64,000 bases of DNA from Phialophora verrucosa (GCA_002099365.1 MSED01000003.1:186001-250000), one strand, 5' to 3'; positions 34,066 to 44,925 are shown, counted from the stretch's first letter. The notes: generated by a model not told the origin, from the sequence alone. Made by a program: numbers and translations.

Positions 34066-35476
34066 CTACAGTTCAGCTTCCATCTTGTCCAGAATGGTCC
34101 TGGTGAACTCATGCGTCGTCGCGTTTCCCCCCATATCGCGCGTCCGTACCTTTCTACAACGGCAAGTCAGCGAAGGAAAATTGTAGTTTGCAGCCGGTGT
34201 TGACTTACCCATCAGCAATCACATCGTATACGGCTTTGGAAATGCGGTTCGCATGGTCATCCAGGCCCAGATGTCTGAGTAGCATGGTACCAGAGAGAAG
34301 CAGGGCCGTAGGGTTGGCTTGATCCTTGCCCTGGATATCCAACCCAACGTGTCTGCACCCGGGCTCGAAGACCGCAACGTCACGACCCATGTTGCAACCA
34401 GGAACCACGCCAGGTCCACCGACCAGAGCAGCAGTAATGTTCGTCAAAATACCACCGTAAAGATTGGGCATGACCATCACGTCAAACTGTTGGGGTCTTG
34501 ACACAGCTTGCATAGACGCGTTATCCACAATCATGTCGTTGACCTCCAATGTCGGGTAGTCCTCGCCAATCTTCTTGACCGTGTTCCGGAACAGACCGTC
34601 TGCAAGTTTCATGATGTTCGCCTTGTGGATGCAAGTGACCTTCTTTCTGTTGTTTGCCAGCGCAAAAGAGAAAGCGAACTTGGCAATCCGCTCAGACTTG
34701 GCTCGGGTAATGATCTTCAAGGACTCGACAACTCCCTGCACCGATTGGTGCTCTAGACCAGAGTACTCGCCTTCGGTGTTTTCACGAACAATGCAGAGGT
34801 CCACATTCTTGTGCCGAGTCACCAGTCCGGGGATGTTCTTGATCAAAACCACGGAAGCGTAGATATCGAGTTCCTGTCGTAGGGCGACGTTGAAGGACTG
34901 GTGACCGGATCGTTCGATGGGGGTGTGTAAGATTCCTTTCAGACCGAGCTTGTTCCGTCGGAGAGACGATATTGACTCCTTGAAGAGGTCTTCTGAGTGT
35001 TTGTCCCCAGAATCTACACCCGACACGTCGACCTGCTCCCACTCGATGGGGACGTTATCGGCCTTGAATATCGTCTTTACTGCCTCGGCAACTTCGGCAC
35101 CGATACCGTCACCTGCGACGATTCCGATCCAGTAAGTCCATTGCTTCAACGGGCGCTGAGAGAGCTTGAGGGTATGTCGTACCAGGAATCAATGTCACAG
35201 TATATTTTCCACCATATTTTGTGGGCTTGAAGATGTCGGATTCGACGGTAGCGTACGCTGGACGGAAACAGATACATCAGCCATTGAACAAAATCGACCA
35301 AAGCCGTTTTTCAGCTCACATCTGGCAAGAAAGGGCGAGAGGGTGGTTGGTCTGCTTGCCCGCTGAGCAGCTCGGAACAGCGCCTGTGGCAGAAAAAGCT
35401 CATTAGATTATTGTTTCTAGAGTGGTGCAGGCCTCGTCCTCACCTGAGCGCTTCGGCTGGACCTTGCTAGCGACAT
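34066..35476 (-). CDS. IDH1: NAD-dependent isocitrate dehydrogenase subunit 1, mitochondrial
   Basis: Five exons: 35476-35444, 35383-35320, 35257-35183, 35112-34209 and 34153-34066. Introns are 60, 62, 70 and 55 bp, all GT-AG and phase-consistent, giving 387 residues. The first two exons build an Arg/Ser/Ala-rich mitochondrial presequence. Exon 3 gives KYGGKYTVTLIPG, joined to DGIGAEVAEAVKTIF in exon 4. Signatures include NLYGGILTNITAALVGGPG and the substrate region SGHQSFNVALRQELD. The last exon gives KVRTRDMGGNATTHEF. Idh1 is the regulatory subunit of the Idh1/Idh2 hetero-octamer that oxidises isocitrate to 2-oxoglutarate in the TCA cycle. A single-exon reading would begin with spurious residues before GDGIG. 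Confidence 0.93.
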
Positions 35477-36252
35477 TGCAGCAACACGGCCAGGTAAAAT
35501 GCAAGGGTCAACAGATTATCGTGTCGCGCAGCAGCAGTTGTGAAGAGCAGAAAACTTATCGCAAGGTGGAGGAGCTTTGTTTCTGATGCAGGCCGGAACG
35601 AAGCTGTGACCAATCGCAGTGCAACATCCGAATGACGTCGATGATTGCTCGGAAGACCAAGCGACAGCGCGCCAGCTCTAATAAAGATTTCCGCACAGTC
35701 CAGGCGCAAAGGAAGCATTGAACTCTACGTACCGACCCGCGCTCTTCCAGTAGTCCCATCCAAGTCGTTGTGCCGGTCTGGTAGCACATACGGCCAAAGC
35801 GAGGCAAGGAAAAAGGGAGGGGGACAAATACGCTGCCTTCACTTCGCCTCTGCCCTCTATTGCTTCTAGATGTGACTACTCTGTGATGTCTTAAAAGACA
35901 CTCGGCATGCACAGTGGCGCAATGCTCTCAATTCTGACTCGAATGGCCAGTGAAATCCTAGTGTCCCCAACTTTATGCTTCACCTCGACTGTAAGGCAGG
36001 CTTGGGAGAGTAAGAATGTGCCAGACAACTATGGAGAATCACCCATTTAGCAGGAGTGACTTCCTCAAACATGCTGGGTATGTCGTCTATTCTTGCAAGA
36101 AAGAAAAGAAACAAATCAAGAACGCATGGAGGTGAGAGCATTCTGATGCCGGTTCTTGCGTGCTAAGGACTTGAGTCCTGGTGATCGGGTGACCATTGAG
36201 CGAAGAATCCTGAAGATGACCGACAGCAAAGCAGGACATCGACTGTCGGGCG
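35477..36252. other. intergenic, unduplicated left flank of the amplicon
   Basis: About 780 bp between the IDH1 start and the left boundary of the tandem duplication. No gene supported. It contains distal upstream sequence of the first aminopeptidase copy, which the second copy lacks. Confidence 0.5.
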
Positions 36253-36698
36253 AGGCGAAGTTCGATCAGAGGAGTAACCATGAGGTCAGCAATTGATGCC
36301 TGAATCCCATCATATGGCAGCAGACCGGGCGTGGTCGAGTTGCTGCTTGAGGAAGGGGATCGAGCTCGGAAGGTGATCGAGCCGCAGGATGCTCGTGGAG
36401 CAGGACGGGCAATCTGACCATTTGTACAAAAGGGAAGTACCCAGAGCGGGACTGAGAGCGAGGAACTCATCTGGCATGAAAAGAACTTTTGTATACGAAC
36501 TCGCCGCAGTTGCCGAATCTGGCCCCCCCACGATCCCTGCAGGGCCACTCACTCGCACTCCGCAGGCCTCTGCCTGTTTGCGCGGACCCGTGGCTGGCGC
36601 AGAGCGACGCACGAGACCTGGTCAAAGTTCCAGAGCAACCTATCCATTCTTTTAACAAGCTGACCATCGTGTTTGCTTGAAGTCAGGCGGGCAAATAG

Positions 36699-39632
36699 AT
36701 GCAGCCAGCCGTACAGTCTCTTTCCAGGCTTGCTGTTCAAACGGGGACCGTAAACTCACGGGCTCAAATCCTGCGTCGATCCTTCCAAACCAGACCTTCC
36801 TTCCACGTCAAGAGTGCTTCAGCATACAGCTACTGCAGGCGGCTCTCTTCTTTCGCCTCCTCTTCCCCTTCCAGACCTTCGGGAGATCCAGCTTCGAGAT
36901 CGTTGCGGCCGTCGACCCCTGCTCTTTCCTCAAGCTTGTTGCGATCTACAGCGGTTCGCTCTGCCAGCATGTGCCGATTCATGTCAGACTCGCCGGGGAC
37001 AGTTAACACCCAGGGCCGAGTCATCCTCCCTGCAAATGTGGTTCCAAGACACTATGATGTGACGCTTGAGGTCGACTTTGACAAGTTCATCTTCAAGGGA
37101 GTGGTTGTTATCGACCTGGACGTCGCAAAGGACTCCACCACCATCTCATTGAATACCCTAGAGCTCGACATCCACTCCACCACCGTTCATGCTGATGGTG
37201 CCCTGATCACGTCTTCGCCATCGCTCTCATATGACGCGGACACGCAGACAACGACTATTGAGCTTGGGGAAGGCAAAAAGCTCTCAAAGGGTCAGAAGGT
37301 CCAGCTGAAGCATACGTACACGGGACAGTTGAACGACAAGATGGCTGGCTTTTACCGGTCGAAGAGAAAGGATGGAAAGTATCTTGCTGTCACACAATTT
37401 GAGGCCACCGATGCAAGGAGAGCGGTTCCCTGTTTCGACGAGCCGGCGCTAAAAGCAGAGTTTACTGTCACGCTGATTGCCGACAATGACATGACCTGTC
37501 TCTCGAATATGGATGTTGCGTCCACAAGTACAGTGGATTCGGAGATTACAGGTGGAAAGAGGAAGGCTGTGAAATTCAACCGGTCCCCACGCATGTCGAC
37601 CTACCTGTTGGCTTTCATTGTTGGAGAGCTCAAGTCGATCTCGACAGACAAGTTCAGGTTGCCCATCAAGGTGTGGATGACACCAGACCAGAATGAATCC
37701 GACGGACAGTTCGCCCTTGAGGTTGCTGCCAAGACCCTGGCATTCTATGAGAAGGCATTCCAGGCACCGTATCCTCTGCCGAAGATGGACATGGTTGCCA
37801 TTCCTGATTTCGCCGTGGGAGCGATGGAGAACTGGGGTCTGGTAACTTATCGTGTGGTGGATCTCCTTTTCGATCAGAAGTCCGCAGGGGCCGCGACGAA
37901 GGAACGTGTCGCCGAAGTTGTCCAGCATGAGTTGGCCCATCAGTGGTTCGGGAATCTGGTGACCATGGACTTCTGGGACGGGCTGTGGCTCAACGAAGGA
38001 TTCGCAACCTGGATGAGCTGGTACAGTTGCAACGAGTTCTATCCCGAATGGAAAGTGTGGGAGACCTTTGTGATCGACACCCTGCAGGGAGCATTGGGAT
38101 TGGATGGTCTGCGTAGTTCGCATCCTATCGAAGTTCCTGTGCATCGGGCAGAGGACATCAACCAGATTTTCGACGCCATCTCCTACTCGAAGGGCTCATC
38201 CGTCCTCAGAATGATTTCCAAGTACCTTGGCGAGGATACCTTTATCGAAGGTGTGAGGAGGTACATCAAGAAACATGCTTGGGGCAACACTCAGACAGGC
38301 GACCTGTGGGAAGCTTTGGGAGATGCGAGCGGAAAGAATGTGGCGCATGTGATGGACATCTGGACCAAGAACATTGGCTATCCGGTGATCACAGTGACGG
38401 AAAACGACAAGGACTCGAGCATTACCATCAGGCAGAACCGATTCTTGCGAACGGGCGATGTGAAGCCCGAAGAGGACAAGGTCCTCTATCCGGTGATGCT
38501 CGGGCTCAGGACCAAGGACGGAATTGACGAGACTCTGATGCTCACTGAGCGGGAGCAGACGTTCAAGATCAAGGGAGGGTTGGGATTCTACAAGCTGAAT
38601 GCCGATCACTCGGCCTTCTACAGAACTAGCTATACACCTGATAGGTTGTCGAAGCTTGGGGAAGCAGCTCAAGAGGGCTTGCTCTCTGTCGAAGATCGAG
38701 CGGGGATGATTGCTGATGCTGGTGCGCTCGCGGCCAGTGGATACGGCAAGACATCGGGCATTCTCAGTCTTCTGCAGTCATTCAATACGGAGACGCAGTT
38801 TGTGGTGTGGAATGAGATCCTCACCCGAATCAATGCCGTGCGCAACACATGGATCTTCCAAGACGAGAAGATAAAGGACGCCTTGAAGGCTTTCCAGTTG
38901 AATCTGACTTCAGTGAAGGCGCACGAGCTTGGTTGGGAGTTCTCAGAGGATGAGGATCATATCCTGAGCCAGTTCAAGAGCATGATGTTCGGCTCTGCCG
39001 GCCTCGCAGGCGACGCCAAAATTCAGGCGGCGGCCAAGGAGATGTTTAAGAAATTCATGGACGGTGACTATGCTGCTGTTCACCCCAATCTCCGGTCATC
39101 GGTGTTTGCGATGGCGCTCAGAGATGGCGGCGAGAAGGAGTGGGACGCTCTGCTCGCCCGATATCATTCCGCCCCAACCTCGGACGAGAAGAACACTTGC
39201 CTGCGAAGTCTGGGACGAGCGAAAGACCCTGCGCTGATCAAGAAGACTTTGGATCTGGCACTCAGTGGACAAGTCAAGATGCAGGATGTCTACATGCCTA
39301 TCGGCGGCCTTGGCACCACATCCGAAGGTATCGAGAGAAGATGGGAGTGGATGTGCGCCAATTGGGACGAGCTCGTCGAGAAGCTTCCTCCCAGCATGAC
39401 CATGCTCAGCAGCGTAGTTAGCATCTGCGCGGCGGGATTCACCTCGGAAGATCAACTGGCGAGGGTCGAGAAGTTCTTCGAAGCAAAGGACAAGAAGGGC
39501 TTTGACCGCAGCTTGCAGCAGAGTATGGACTCCATTCGGGCGAAGGCCAACTGGTTGAAGAGAGACGGAGAGGATGTGCAAGGATGGCTGAAGAGCAACG
39601 GGTATTTGAAGGAGGCTAGTGGGAAGTTGTGA
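36699..39632 (+). CDS. APE2: M1-family zinc aminopeptidase, copy A
   Basis: Intronless, 977 residues. The exopeptidase motif GAMENWG lies at 374-380 and the zinc site HELAH at 410-414, with the third ligand Glu433 in WLNEGFATW (HEXXH-x18-E). These define the puromycin-sensitive/leucine aminopeptidase group; the closest yeast relatives are Ape2 and Aap1. It removes N-terminal residues from peptides. The first 90 or so residues are rich in Arg and Ser and poor in acids, like a mitochondrial presequence. An internal Met-rich patch (MCRFMSDS, from residue 91) could start a cytosolic form of about 885 residues, closer to Aap1 length. This copy keeps its full native upstream region. Identical to the copy at 45347-48280. 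Confidence 0.93.
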   Translation: MQPAVQSLSRLAVQTGTVNSRAQILRRSFQTRPSFHVKSASAYSYCRRLSSFASSSPSRPSGDPASRSLRPSTPALSSSLLRSTAVRSASMCRFMSDSPGTVNTQGRVILPANVVPRHYDVTLEVDFDKFIFKGVVVIDLDVAKDSTTISLNTLELDIHSTTVHADGALITSSPSLSYDADTQTTTIELGEGKKLSKGQKVQLKHTYTGQLNDKMAGFYRSKRKDGKYLAVTQFEATDARRAVPCFDEPALKAEFTVTLIADNDMTCLSNMDVASTSTVDSEITGGKRKAVKFNRSPRMSTYLLAFIVGELKSISTDKFRLPIKVWMTPDQNESDGQFALEVAAKTLAFYEKAFQAPYPLPKMDMVAIPDFAVGAMENWGLVTYRVVDLLFDQKSAGAATKERVAEVVQHELAHQWFGNLVTMDFWDGLWLNEGFATWMSWYSCNEFYPEWKVWETFVIDTLQGALGLDGLRSSHPIEVPVHRAEDINQIFDAISYSKGSSVLRMISKYLGEDTFIEGVRRYIKKHAWGNTQTGDLWEALGDASGKNVAHVMDIWTKNIGYPVITVTENDKDSSITIRQNRFLRTGDVKPEEDKVLYPVMLGLRTKDGIDETLMLTEREQTFKIKGGLGFYKLNADHSAFYRTSYTPDRLSKLGEAAQEGLLSVEDRAGMIADAGALAASGYGKTSGILSLLQSFNTETQFVVWNEILTRINAVRNTWIFQDEKIKDALKAFQLNLTSVKAHELGWEFSEDEDHILSQFKSMMFGSAGLAGDAKIQAAAKEMFKKFMDGDYAAVHPNLRSSVFAMALRDGGEKEWDALLARYHSAPTSDEKNTCLRSLGRAKDPALIKKTLDLALSGQVKMQDVYMPIGGLGTTSEGIERRWEWMCANWDELVEKLPPSMTMLSSVVSICAAGFTSEDQLARVEKFFEAKDKKGFDRSLQQSMDSIRAKANWLKRDGEDVQGWLKSNGYLKEASGKL

Positions 39633-40230
39633 GCTGCTGGGGGGAGATGATGCTCGCCACGGATCGCATGGGTTAGATAAGGTAAAGACTTCGGGGGAGG
39701 CATTGGGCTGGCGAGGCGGATATCTAGACGGAGCTGATTTACTACGAGTAGAATACTACCATACATATTGTGTTGTAGAAGGAAAAGATATCGGCAACCT
39801 CTATCCGGCCTGAACGGAACTGCGTACGAGACACAGGCGTGTCCAGTAGCATTATTCCAATGAGTGGCGTGAGATGCTGGTGTTACTGTTGCCGCTCTTG
39901 CTGGTGGCTCGACTCGGATGAAGCCCGCCGCGCCAAGAGATCAGCATGCGAGATGCGGCATTGGCCAATCACAGGCGTCTGGTACCTGACCGCCGTCATT
40001 GGAATTTCATTTTTCGGGAAACGGCCTCGACGCTGCGCACCAAGTCCTTTCATTACTCTGGCGCCGCCAGTCGTTGGATCGCTCGCCATTCTTGATTGCC
40101 AGGCCACAGGCACGCTCACGCTCTTTTGAACCTTTACTCATCTCGAAGTTGTTGTACCTCCCATCCCACTGTGTATATTCCAACCCCTGCAAATTGTCTC
40201 GCCAGCCCGCGACCTGCGGACGCATCAACC
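39633..40230. other. CYP51 copy A upstream region
   Basis: About 600 bp from the aminopeptidase stop to the CYP51 start, both on the plus strand. It holds the aminopeptidase 3' region and the CYP51 promoter, including several CCAAT-type pentamers listed separately. No additional gene. Confidence 0.6.
39960..39969. promoter_or_regulatory. palindromic CCAAT element upstream of CYP51, copy A
   Basis: ATTGGCCAAT is a perfect 10-bp palindrome with overlapping CCAAT boxes on both strands, about 265 bp before the start codon. Another ATTGG lies at 39998-40002 and a CCAAT at 39857-39861. The CCAAT-binding complex is known to regulate cyp51A in Aspergillus fumigatus; a similar role here is inference. 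Confidence 0.5.
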
Positions 40231-41900
40231 ATGGGACTCCTCACCACCCTGACAGAGCCCCTCGACTACCTCCGTGCAACACTCCCAACTTACCAGCTGG
40301 TCCTTCTCGGTCTATTTGCTTTCGTCGCTCTTTCAGTGGCGTGGAATGTTACGAGACAGCTGTTGTTCCGGGACAAGACCGCGCCACCCGAAGTATGGAG
40401 TTGGTTCCCCGTGCTTGGAAATACGTATGTGCATAGATACACGGCAACAACCCCCAAGTGGCGTGCTGACTTTCCCTTAGCATCTGGTACGGCATGGATC
40501 CCTTTGACTTCTTCTTCGCATGCAAGCAAAAATACGGCGACGTCTTCACCTTCGTCCTGCTCGGTCGACGAGTTACCGTGTGCTTGGGTACCAAGGGCAA
40601 TGAGTTTATCTTGAATGGCAAACTGAAGGACGTGAATGCTGAGGAGATCTACACCGGGCTAACCACACCCGTCTTTGGGGAGGGCGTGGTGTATGATTGC
40701 CCCAACGCGAAGTTGATGGAACAGAAGAAGTTTGTCAAATTCGGACTGACGATGGAGGCCTTTCAATCATACGTCGACTTGATTTCAAGCGAGACAAAGT
40801 CGTTCGTGGCCAAGGGCAAACCTTTCCAAGACCCTTCCGGGAGAATTGACATTGCCCCGGCCATGGCCGAACTGACCATCTACACGGCGTCACGGTCTCT
40901 TCAAGGACCTGAAGTCCGCGCCAAGTTCGACTCGACCTTTGCCGATCTGTATCACGACCTGGACATGGGGTTCTCACCCATCAACTTCATGCTTTCATGG
41001 TTTCCTCTACCCCACAACCGCAAACGAGACATCGCGCAGAAGAAGATGGCGGATACGTATATGGAGATCATCAAAGCCCGACGGGCGGCTGGTGGCAAGA
41101 GGGAGAAGGGCGACGAAGATATGATCTGGAACTTGATGGCCTGCGTTTACAAGGATGGCACGCCGGTCCCTGACAAGGAGGTTGCGCACATGATGATTGC
41201 CCTATTGATGGCGGGACAGCACTCTTCTTCGTCGACGTCAAGTTGGATCCTACTGAGATTGGCCACAAGACCGGACATCCAAGAGGAGCTGTTGGAGGAG
41301 CAGAAACGGGTGCTTGGCGAGGACTTGCCGCCCTTGACATATGACAACCTCCAAAAACTCACCCTGAACGCTCAGGTGGTCAAGGAGACGTTGAGGCTAC
41401 ACGCCCCCATCCACAGCATCCTGCGGAAAGTCAAGTCTCCTTTGACGATCGTCGCAAATACCCCAGAGAGTACAAAGACGTACCAGATCCCCACCACTCA
41501 TACACTCATGTCTGCGCCGGGCGTGACGTCCCGAGAATCCGAATTCTTTCCTGATCCCATGAAGTGGGAGCCCCATCGCTGGGATGAAGGCCATCCCCTA
41601 GCATACACCCGCCTCGGCACCGACCAAGAAGAGTTTGAGGATTACGGTTATGGTATGATCAGCAAGGGTGCCTCTTCGCCATATCTACCCTTTGGAGCTG
41701 GAAGACATAGGTGCATTGGTGAGCAATTTGCCTATGTCCAGCTGGGCACGGTTCTTGCGACGATGGTGAGACTGGTGAAATTCAAACAGATTGAGGGCAA
41801 GCAATTGGTGCCCACAGATTATTCAAGTTTATTCAGCAGGCCACTCGCCCCGGCAGTCGTGGAGTTCGAGAAGAGGGAGGCCGTGAAGGAGAAGAACTAA
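40231..41900 (+). CDS. CYP51: lanosterol 14-alpha-demethylase CYP51, copy A
   Basis: Exons 40231-40424 and 40481-41900 with a 56-bp intron give 537 residues. A single N-terminal membrane anchor is followed by the P450 fold. CYP51 signatures are YGDVFTFVLLGRRVTVCLG, the B-C region VVYDCPNAKLMEQKKF with Tyr136, and the I-helix MAGQHSSSSTSS from residue 308. The ExxR motif is at 367-370 and the haem loop PFGAGRHRCIGEQ has Cys476 as iron ligand. The enzyme removes the 14-alpha-methyl group of lanosterol or eburicol in ergosterol synthesis at the ER and is the target of azole antifungals. Positions corresponding to common resistance changes look wild type. I cannot assign it to the CYP51A or CYP51B clade by eye. 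Identical copy at 48879-50548. Confidence 0.95.
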
Positions 41901-43264
41901 GCCACGAGAGGAAGTGGCGGATTGTACATACATTCATAGAATATCAGCTGGTGAGCGAGCTCACGGCGACCGCCATGGTAAGGCCAGTCCGAGCAGATTC
42001 TGGTGTTTGGTGTTTGGGCGCTGATATACGCGAGGGGATACATAGTAAGATACGTAATTCGAAGGGGTCTGTTGATAGTGATCTCTGCGGCCACTATGTG
42101 TCTTCTATATGAGTCGGTTAGGTTGACGTTCTGTGCTCTCTCCACTCGGTGTATAAATATGCCGGACCCGAGCGAGCGGGACCGCTTCCTAGACAAAGAG
42201 ATTGACCATCACGGCCACATAATTTCATTGTCGTACTCGTAGGTGTCCAATTTGCTCTGTACAATAAGTACAGGCGGGTGACATGTTGACAGAAATGGTA
42301 CGCTCGCCAAGTGTACCACAGTCGGGCTCAATCTATCGCGTCATGACTCGAAGATATTGCAACAAACGCCTCAAAAGAACACGAACTGCACGGGGCAGGA
42401 GGGAGCGTCTGGAGCCTCCGCAAGGAATGACTGGTGCCTGGCGGCATTTCGTACTCGTATCCAAGGCACCTACCAGGTCGTCTTCAACACATTCAAGCGG
42501 CGACGATTCGCTACTCGGATGCTGGAAGATTAGAAGTCCGAATGGAGCCTGAGCAACGACCTTTCCACATGCAAGCCGCGCGACTTTCCGAACCTTCGCT
42601 TAACGTGTAAAATAAGCACGCCCATTGGACCGGACGGAGCCTCTAAGCCTTGTCCGGCTAGCGACAACTTCCAGACTCGGGCTCGAAATCGCGGGCAGCG
42701 GGCAATCGAGAGATTTTGTTTGCCAACCTGGAGACTTCCAAGCACAGGCCGTGGTGAACTGGTCTCCTGTCTAATGGTATCGATTGTATATCTCCTTTTT
42801 TTCATTCCGCATCAATGCGCTTCGTGATAGAATTTCTCCCTGCTCTTTGTTGGTTCAGGTTTATTTCATTCTTTGCTCGTGGGCCTTGTGGCTGCTTTGA
42901 GTTCTCAGGTCCGGCAGAATAACCATTGACCCCATGCACATATTTGTATCAGAGCATTTACTTTCCTCAGACAACTGAGACTGGACTCACACTCCTCCCG
43001 TAATTCAGACGACGCATTCACGGCCGATACTTTCAACCACCGGACTTCTGTCGCGGAAGACGAGATCGGGGAACGAGAGTAAGCACCTTCAGCTGCAAGA
43101 CATCGAATCCTTCCCGAACAGTGATTCATCTCAACGCGGATGCCGCTTGCGCAGCCTCGAGAGCTCCACATATACATCACGCGCAGCCTTGGGGCCTCCC
43201 AAATACTTCCAATCTGCCGACAAGCGTAACCCGTCCTGCCCTGATCCACAGGTAAAACACAGCG
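41901..43264. other. CYP51-to-MFS intergenic region, copy A
   Basis: About 1.36 kb. It contains a TATA-like TATAAATATG at about 42151-42160, lying about 1.1 kb before the transporter start and perhaps unrelated to it. A minus-strand frame at 42905-43372 overlaps the transporter start and is not supported. Confidence 0.45.
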
Positions 43265-44925
43265 ATGGGACTGTTCAACAAGAAGAAAGACGCTCCCGCC
43301 TCGGCGAGCCTTGATGTACCAAACAGCAACGCCGCTACTAGATCCGAAGCCACCACAGCCGTTCCAAGTCAAAATGTATCAGATACAGAATCACTGGAGA
43401 AAACTCGGGAGGTAGAAACAAGCGTTCTGGGCGAGAAGGAGGCCAAGGGAATGGACAAGAGTATCGCGACTAGTGAGAGCAACACCACCGTCCCCTCAGA
43501 AGGAGCAAGATTAGTTATACCCGAGACAAAAGCAAATGCCGAAGAACATGTCCAGATCCAAAGAACAAAGTCACATACCAGCGTGATCTCTGCACCGGGC
43601 GCCGAAGGCGATGACGAAATCCTCTATCCCGGTGGATTGAAGTTGGCCCTCATCACCCTCGCGCTCTGTCTGTCGGTGTTCCTGGTCGCGTTGGATAACA
43701 CCATCATCGCAACGGCTATCCCGAAGATCACAGACCACTTCAAGTCGCTGGGCGATGTGGGCTGGTATGGTTCGTCGTATTTGCTCACGACGTGCGCTTT
43801 GCAGTTGTTCTTCGGCAAGCTGTACACCTTCTACTCGATCAAGACGGTCTACCTGGCTTCCATTGTCGTTTTTGAAGTTGGCTCAGCAGTATGTGGTGGT
43901 GCGCCAACGTCCGAAGCCCTGATAGTCGGAAGAGCGATAGCGGGCATTGGTTCAGCAGGCATCTTCTCTGGTGCTTTGGTTATCATCGCGTAAGTTCCCT
44001 CTAATGGTTGAATTCTCGTGTAAAACGAATTGGGCGGTTTCAGTGGATCATGCCGGTCGCGCGAGACTTTGCGACTTTTCTCGGCTTCCATCTGTTAGTA
44101 CAATGCTGACTTGACGCTGATGGCAGGTACACCGTCCCGCTGATCAAGCGACCCATTTACACCGGCGTTATCGGCGCCATGTACGGCATTGCTTCGATTG
44201 CAGGACCGCTGCTTGGCGGCGCGTTCACCGACGGCCCGGGATGGCGATGGTGCTTTTATATCAACCTCCCCCTAGGCGCCGTGACACTTGTGGTCATAAT
44301 CATCTTCTTCCAGTCGCCTGCACGAAAAGCCGAGGCGAAAGTTCCCCTTCGAGAACGCGTCCATCAACTCGACCTGGGGGGCACCGCCATTTTCATCGTC
44401 GATATCGTTCTGTGCTTGCTGGCTTTGCAATGGGGCGGCTCAACTTACGCATGGTCGAATTGGCGGATCATCCTGTGCCTCACGCTCTTCGGCATCCTCA
44501 CCGTCGTTTTCGTCATCTGGCAGTACTTCATGAAGGAATTCGGCACCATTCCGTTCAATATCATCTCGCAACGCAGTGTAGCTGCGGCTTCGTGGTTTGC
44601 ATTCTCCCTGGGCGGTGCCTTCTTCGTCCTCATTTACTGGCTGCCAATCTGGTTCCAGGCGATTAAGGATGCTTCGGCCTTCAAGTCCGGGATCATGTGT
44701 CTGCCCATGGTGCTGGCCCTGGTGATTGCAAACATCCTGACGGGCGTCGGAACAACGGCCATCGGATATTACACGCCCTTCTATTACGGCTGCGTCCTCT
44801 TCTCAACCATTGGTGCAGGCCTGCTCACCACCTTCGAAACCAACACCGGTCATGAGAAATGGATCGGGTACCAAGTCATTTACGGTTTCGGCGTCGGGCT
44901 AGGCGAAGTTCGATCAGAGGAGTAA
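43265..44925 (+). pseudogene. MFS drug transporter, copy A, truncated and chimeric at the junction
   Basis: Exon 1 is 43265-43989, the intron 43990-44126 (137 bp, GTAAGT...CAG), and exon 2 runs from 44127. Residues 1-501 are identical to the intact copy at 51913-53936. At 44905 the sequence switches to DNA from upstream of the aminopeptidase gene, adding six unrelated residues (EVRSEE) before a stop at 44923-44925. The last 127 native residues, including at least two membrane helices, are lost, so transport activity is unlikely. The native terminator is also lost, so transcripts may run into the second aminopeptidase gene. The coding part is otherwise undamaged, as expected of a very young rearrangement. 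Confidence 0.92.
44889..44915. other. duplication breakpoint junction
   Basis: Left of 44901 the sequence matches the transporter (as at 53541-53548); right of 44904 it matches 36257 onward. The 4 bp AGGC belongs to both. Aligning the two parental sites shows GTCGGGC-G-AGGC at the left and GTCGGGC-T-AGGC at the right, 11 of 12 identical. The junction carries the T of the right-hand parent. Confidence 0.92.

Larger units (their letters stand above)
36253..44900 (+). repeat. tandem duplication, unit A (8,648 bp)
   Basis: Left copy of a direct tandem duplication. Every reading frame here, genic or not, reappears exactly 8,648 bp downstream with the same translation, and spot comparison of non-coding stretches shows no difference. 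Unit A holds 446 bp of aminopeptidase upstream sequence, the aminopeptidase, CYP51 and the first 501 codons of the MFS transporter. Boundaries are defined by a 4-bp AGGC shared by the left end (36253-36256), the junction (44901-44904) and the right end (53549-53552). Confidence 0.95.

Noticed and set aside
36087..36548. Minus-strand frame crossing the left boundary of the duplication, with a different C-terminus in copy B
   Set aside because: Considered as a gene disrupted by the junction, but it has no domain and lies in the aminopeptidase upstream region.
37449..38144. 231-codon minus-strand frame inside the aminopeptidase, repeated in copy B at 46097-46792
   Set aside because: Antisense to a clearly conserved catalytic region, with no domain of its own; a by-product of codon usage.
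40140..40230. Possible sterol-regulatory element (CATCCCACTG) close to the CYP51 start
   Set aside because: Too weak a match to the SRE consensus to call without conservation or binding data.
42905..43372. 155-codon minus-strand frame overlapping the transporter start, also in copy B
   Set aside because: Overlaps a well-supported start codon on the other strand; no homology seen.
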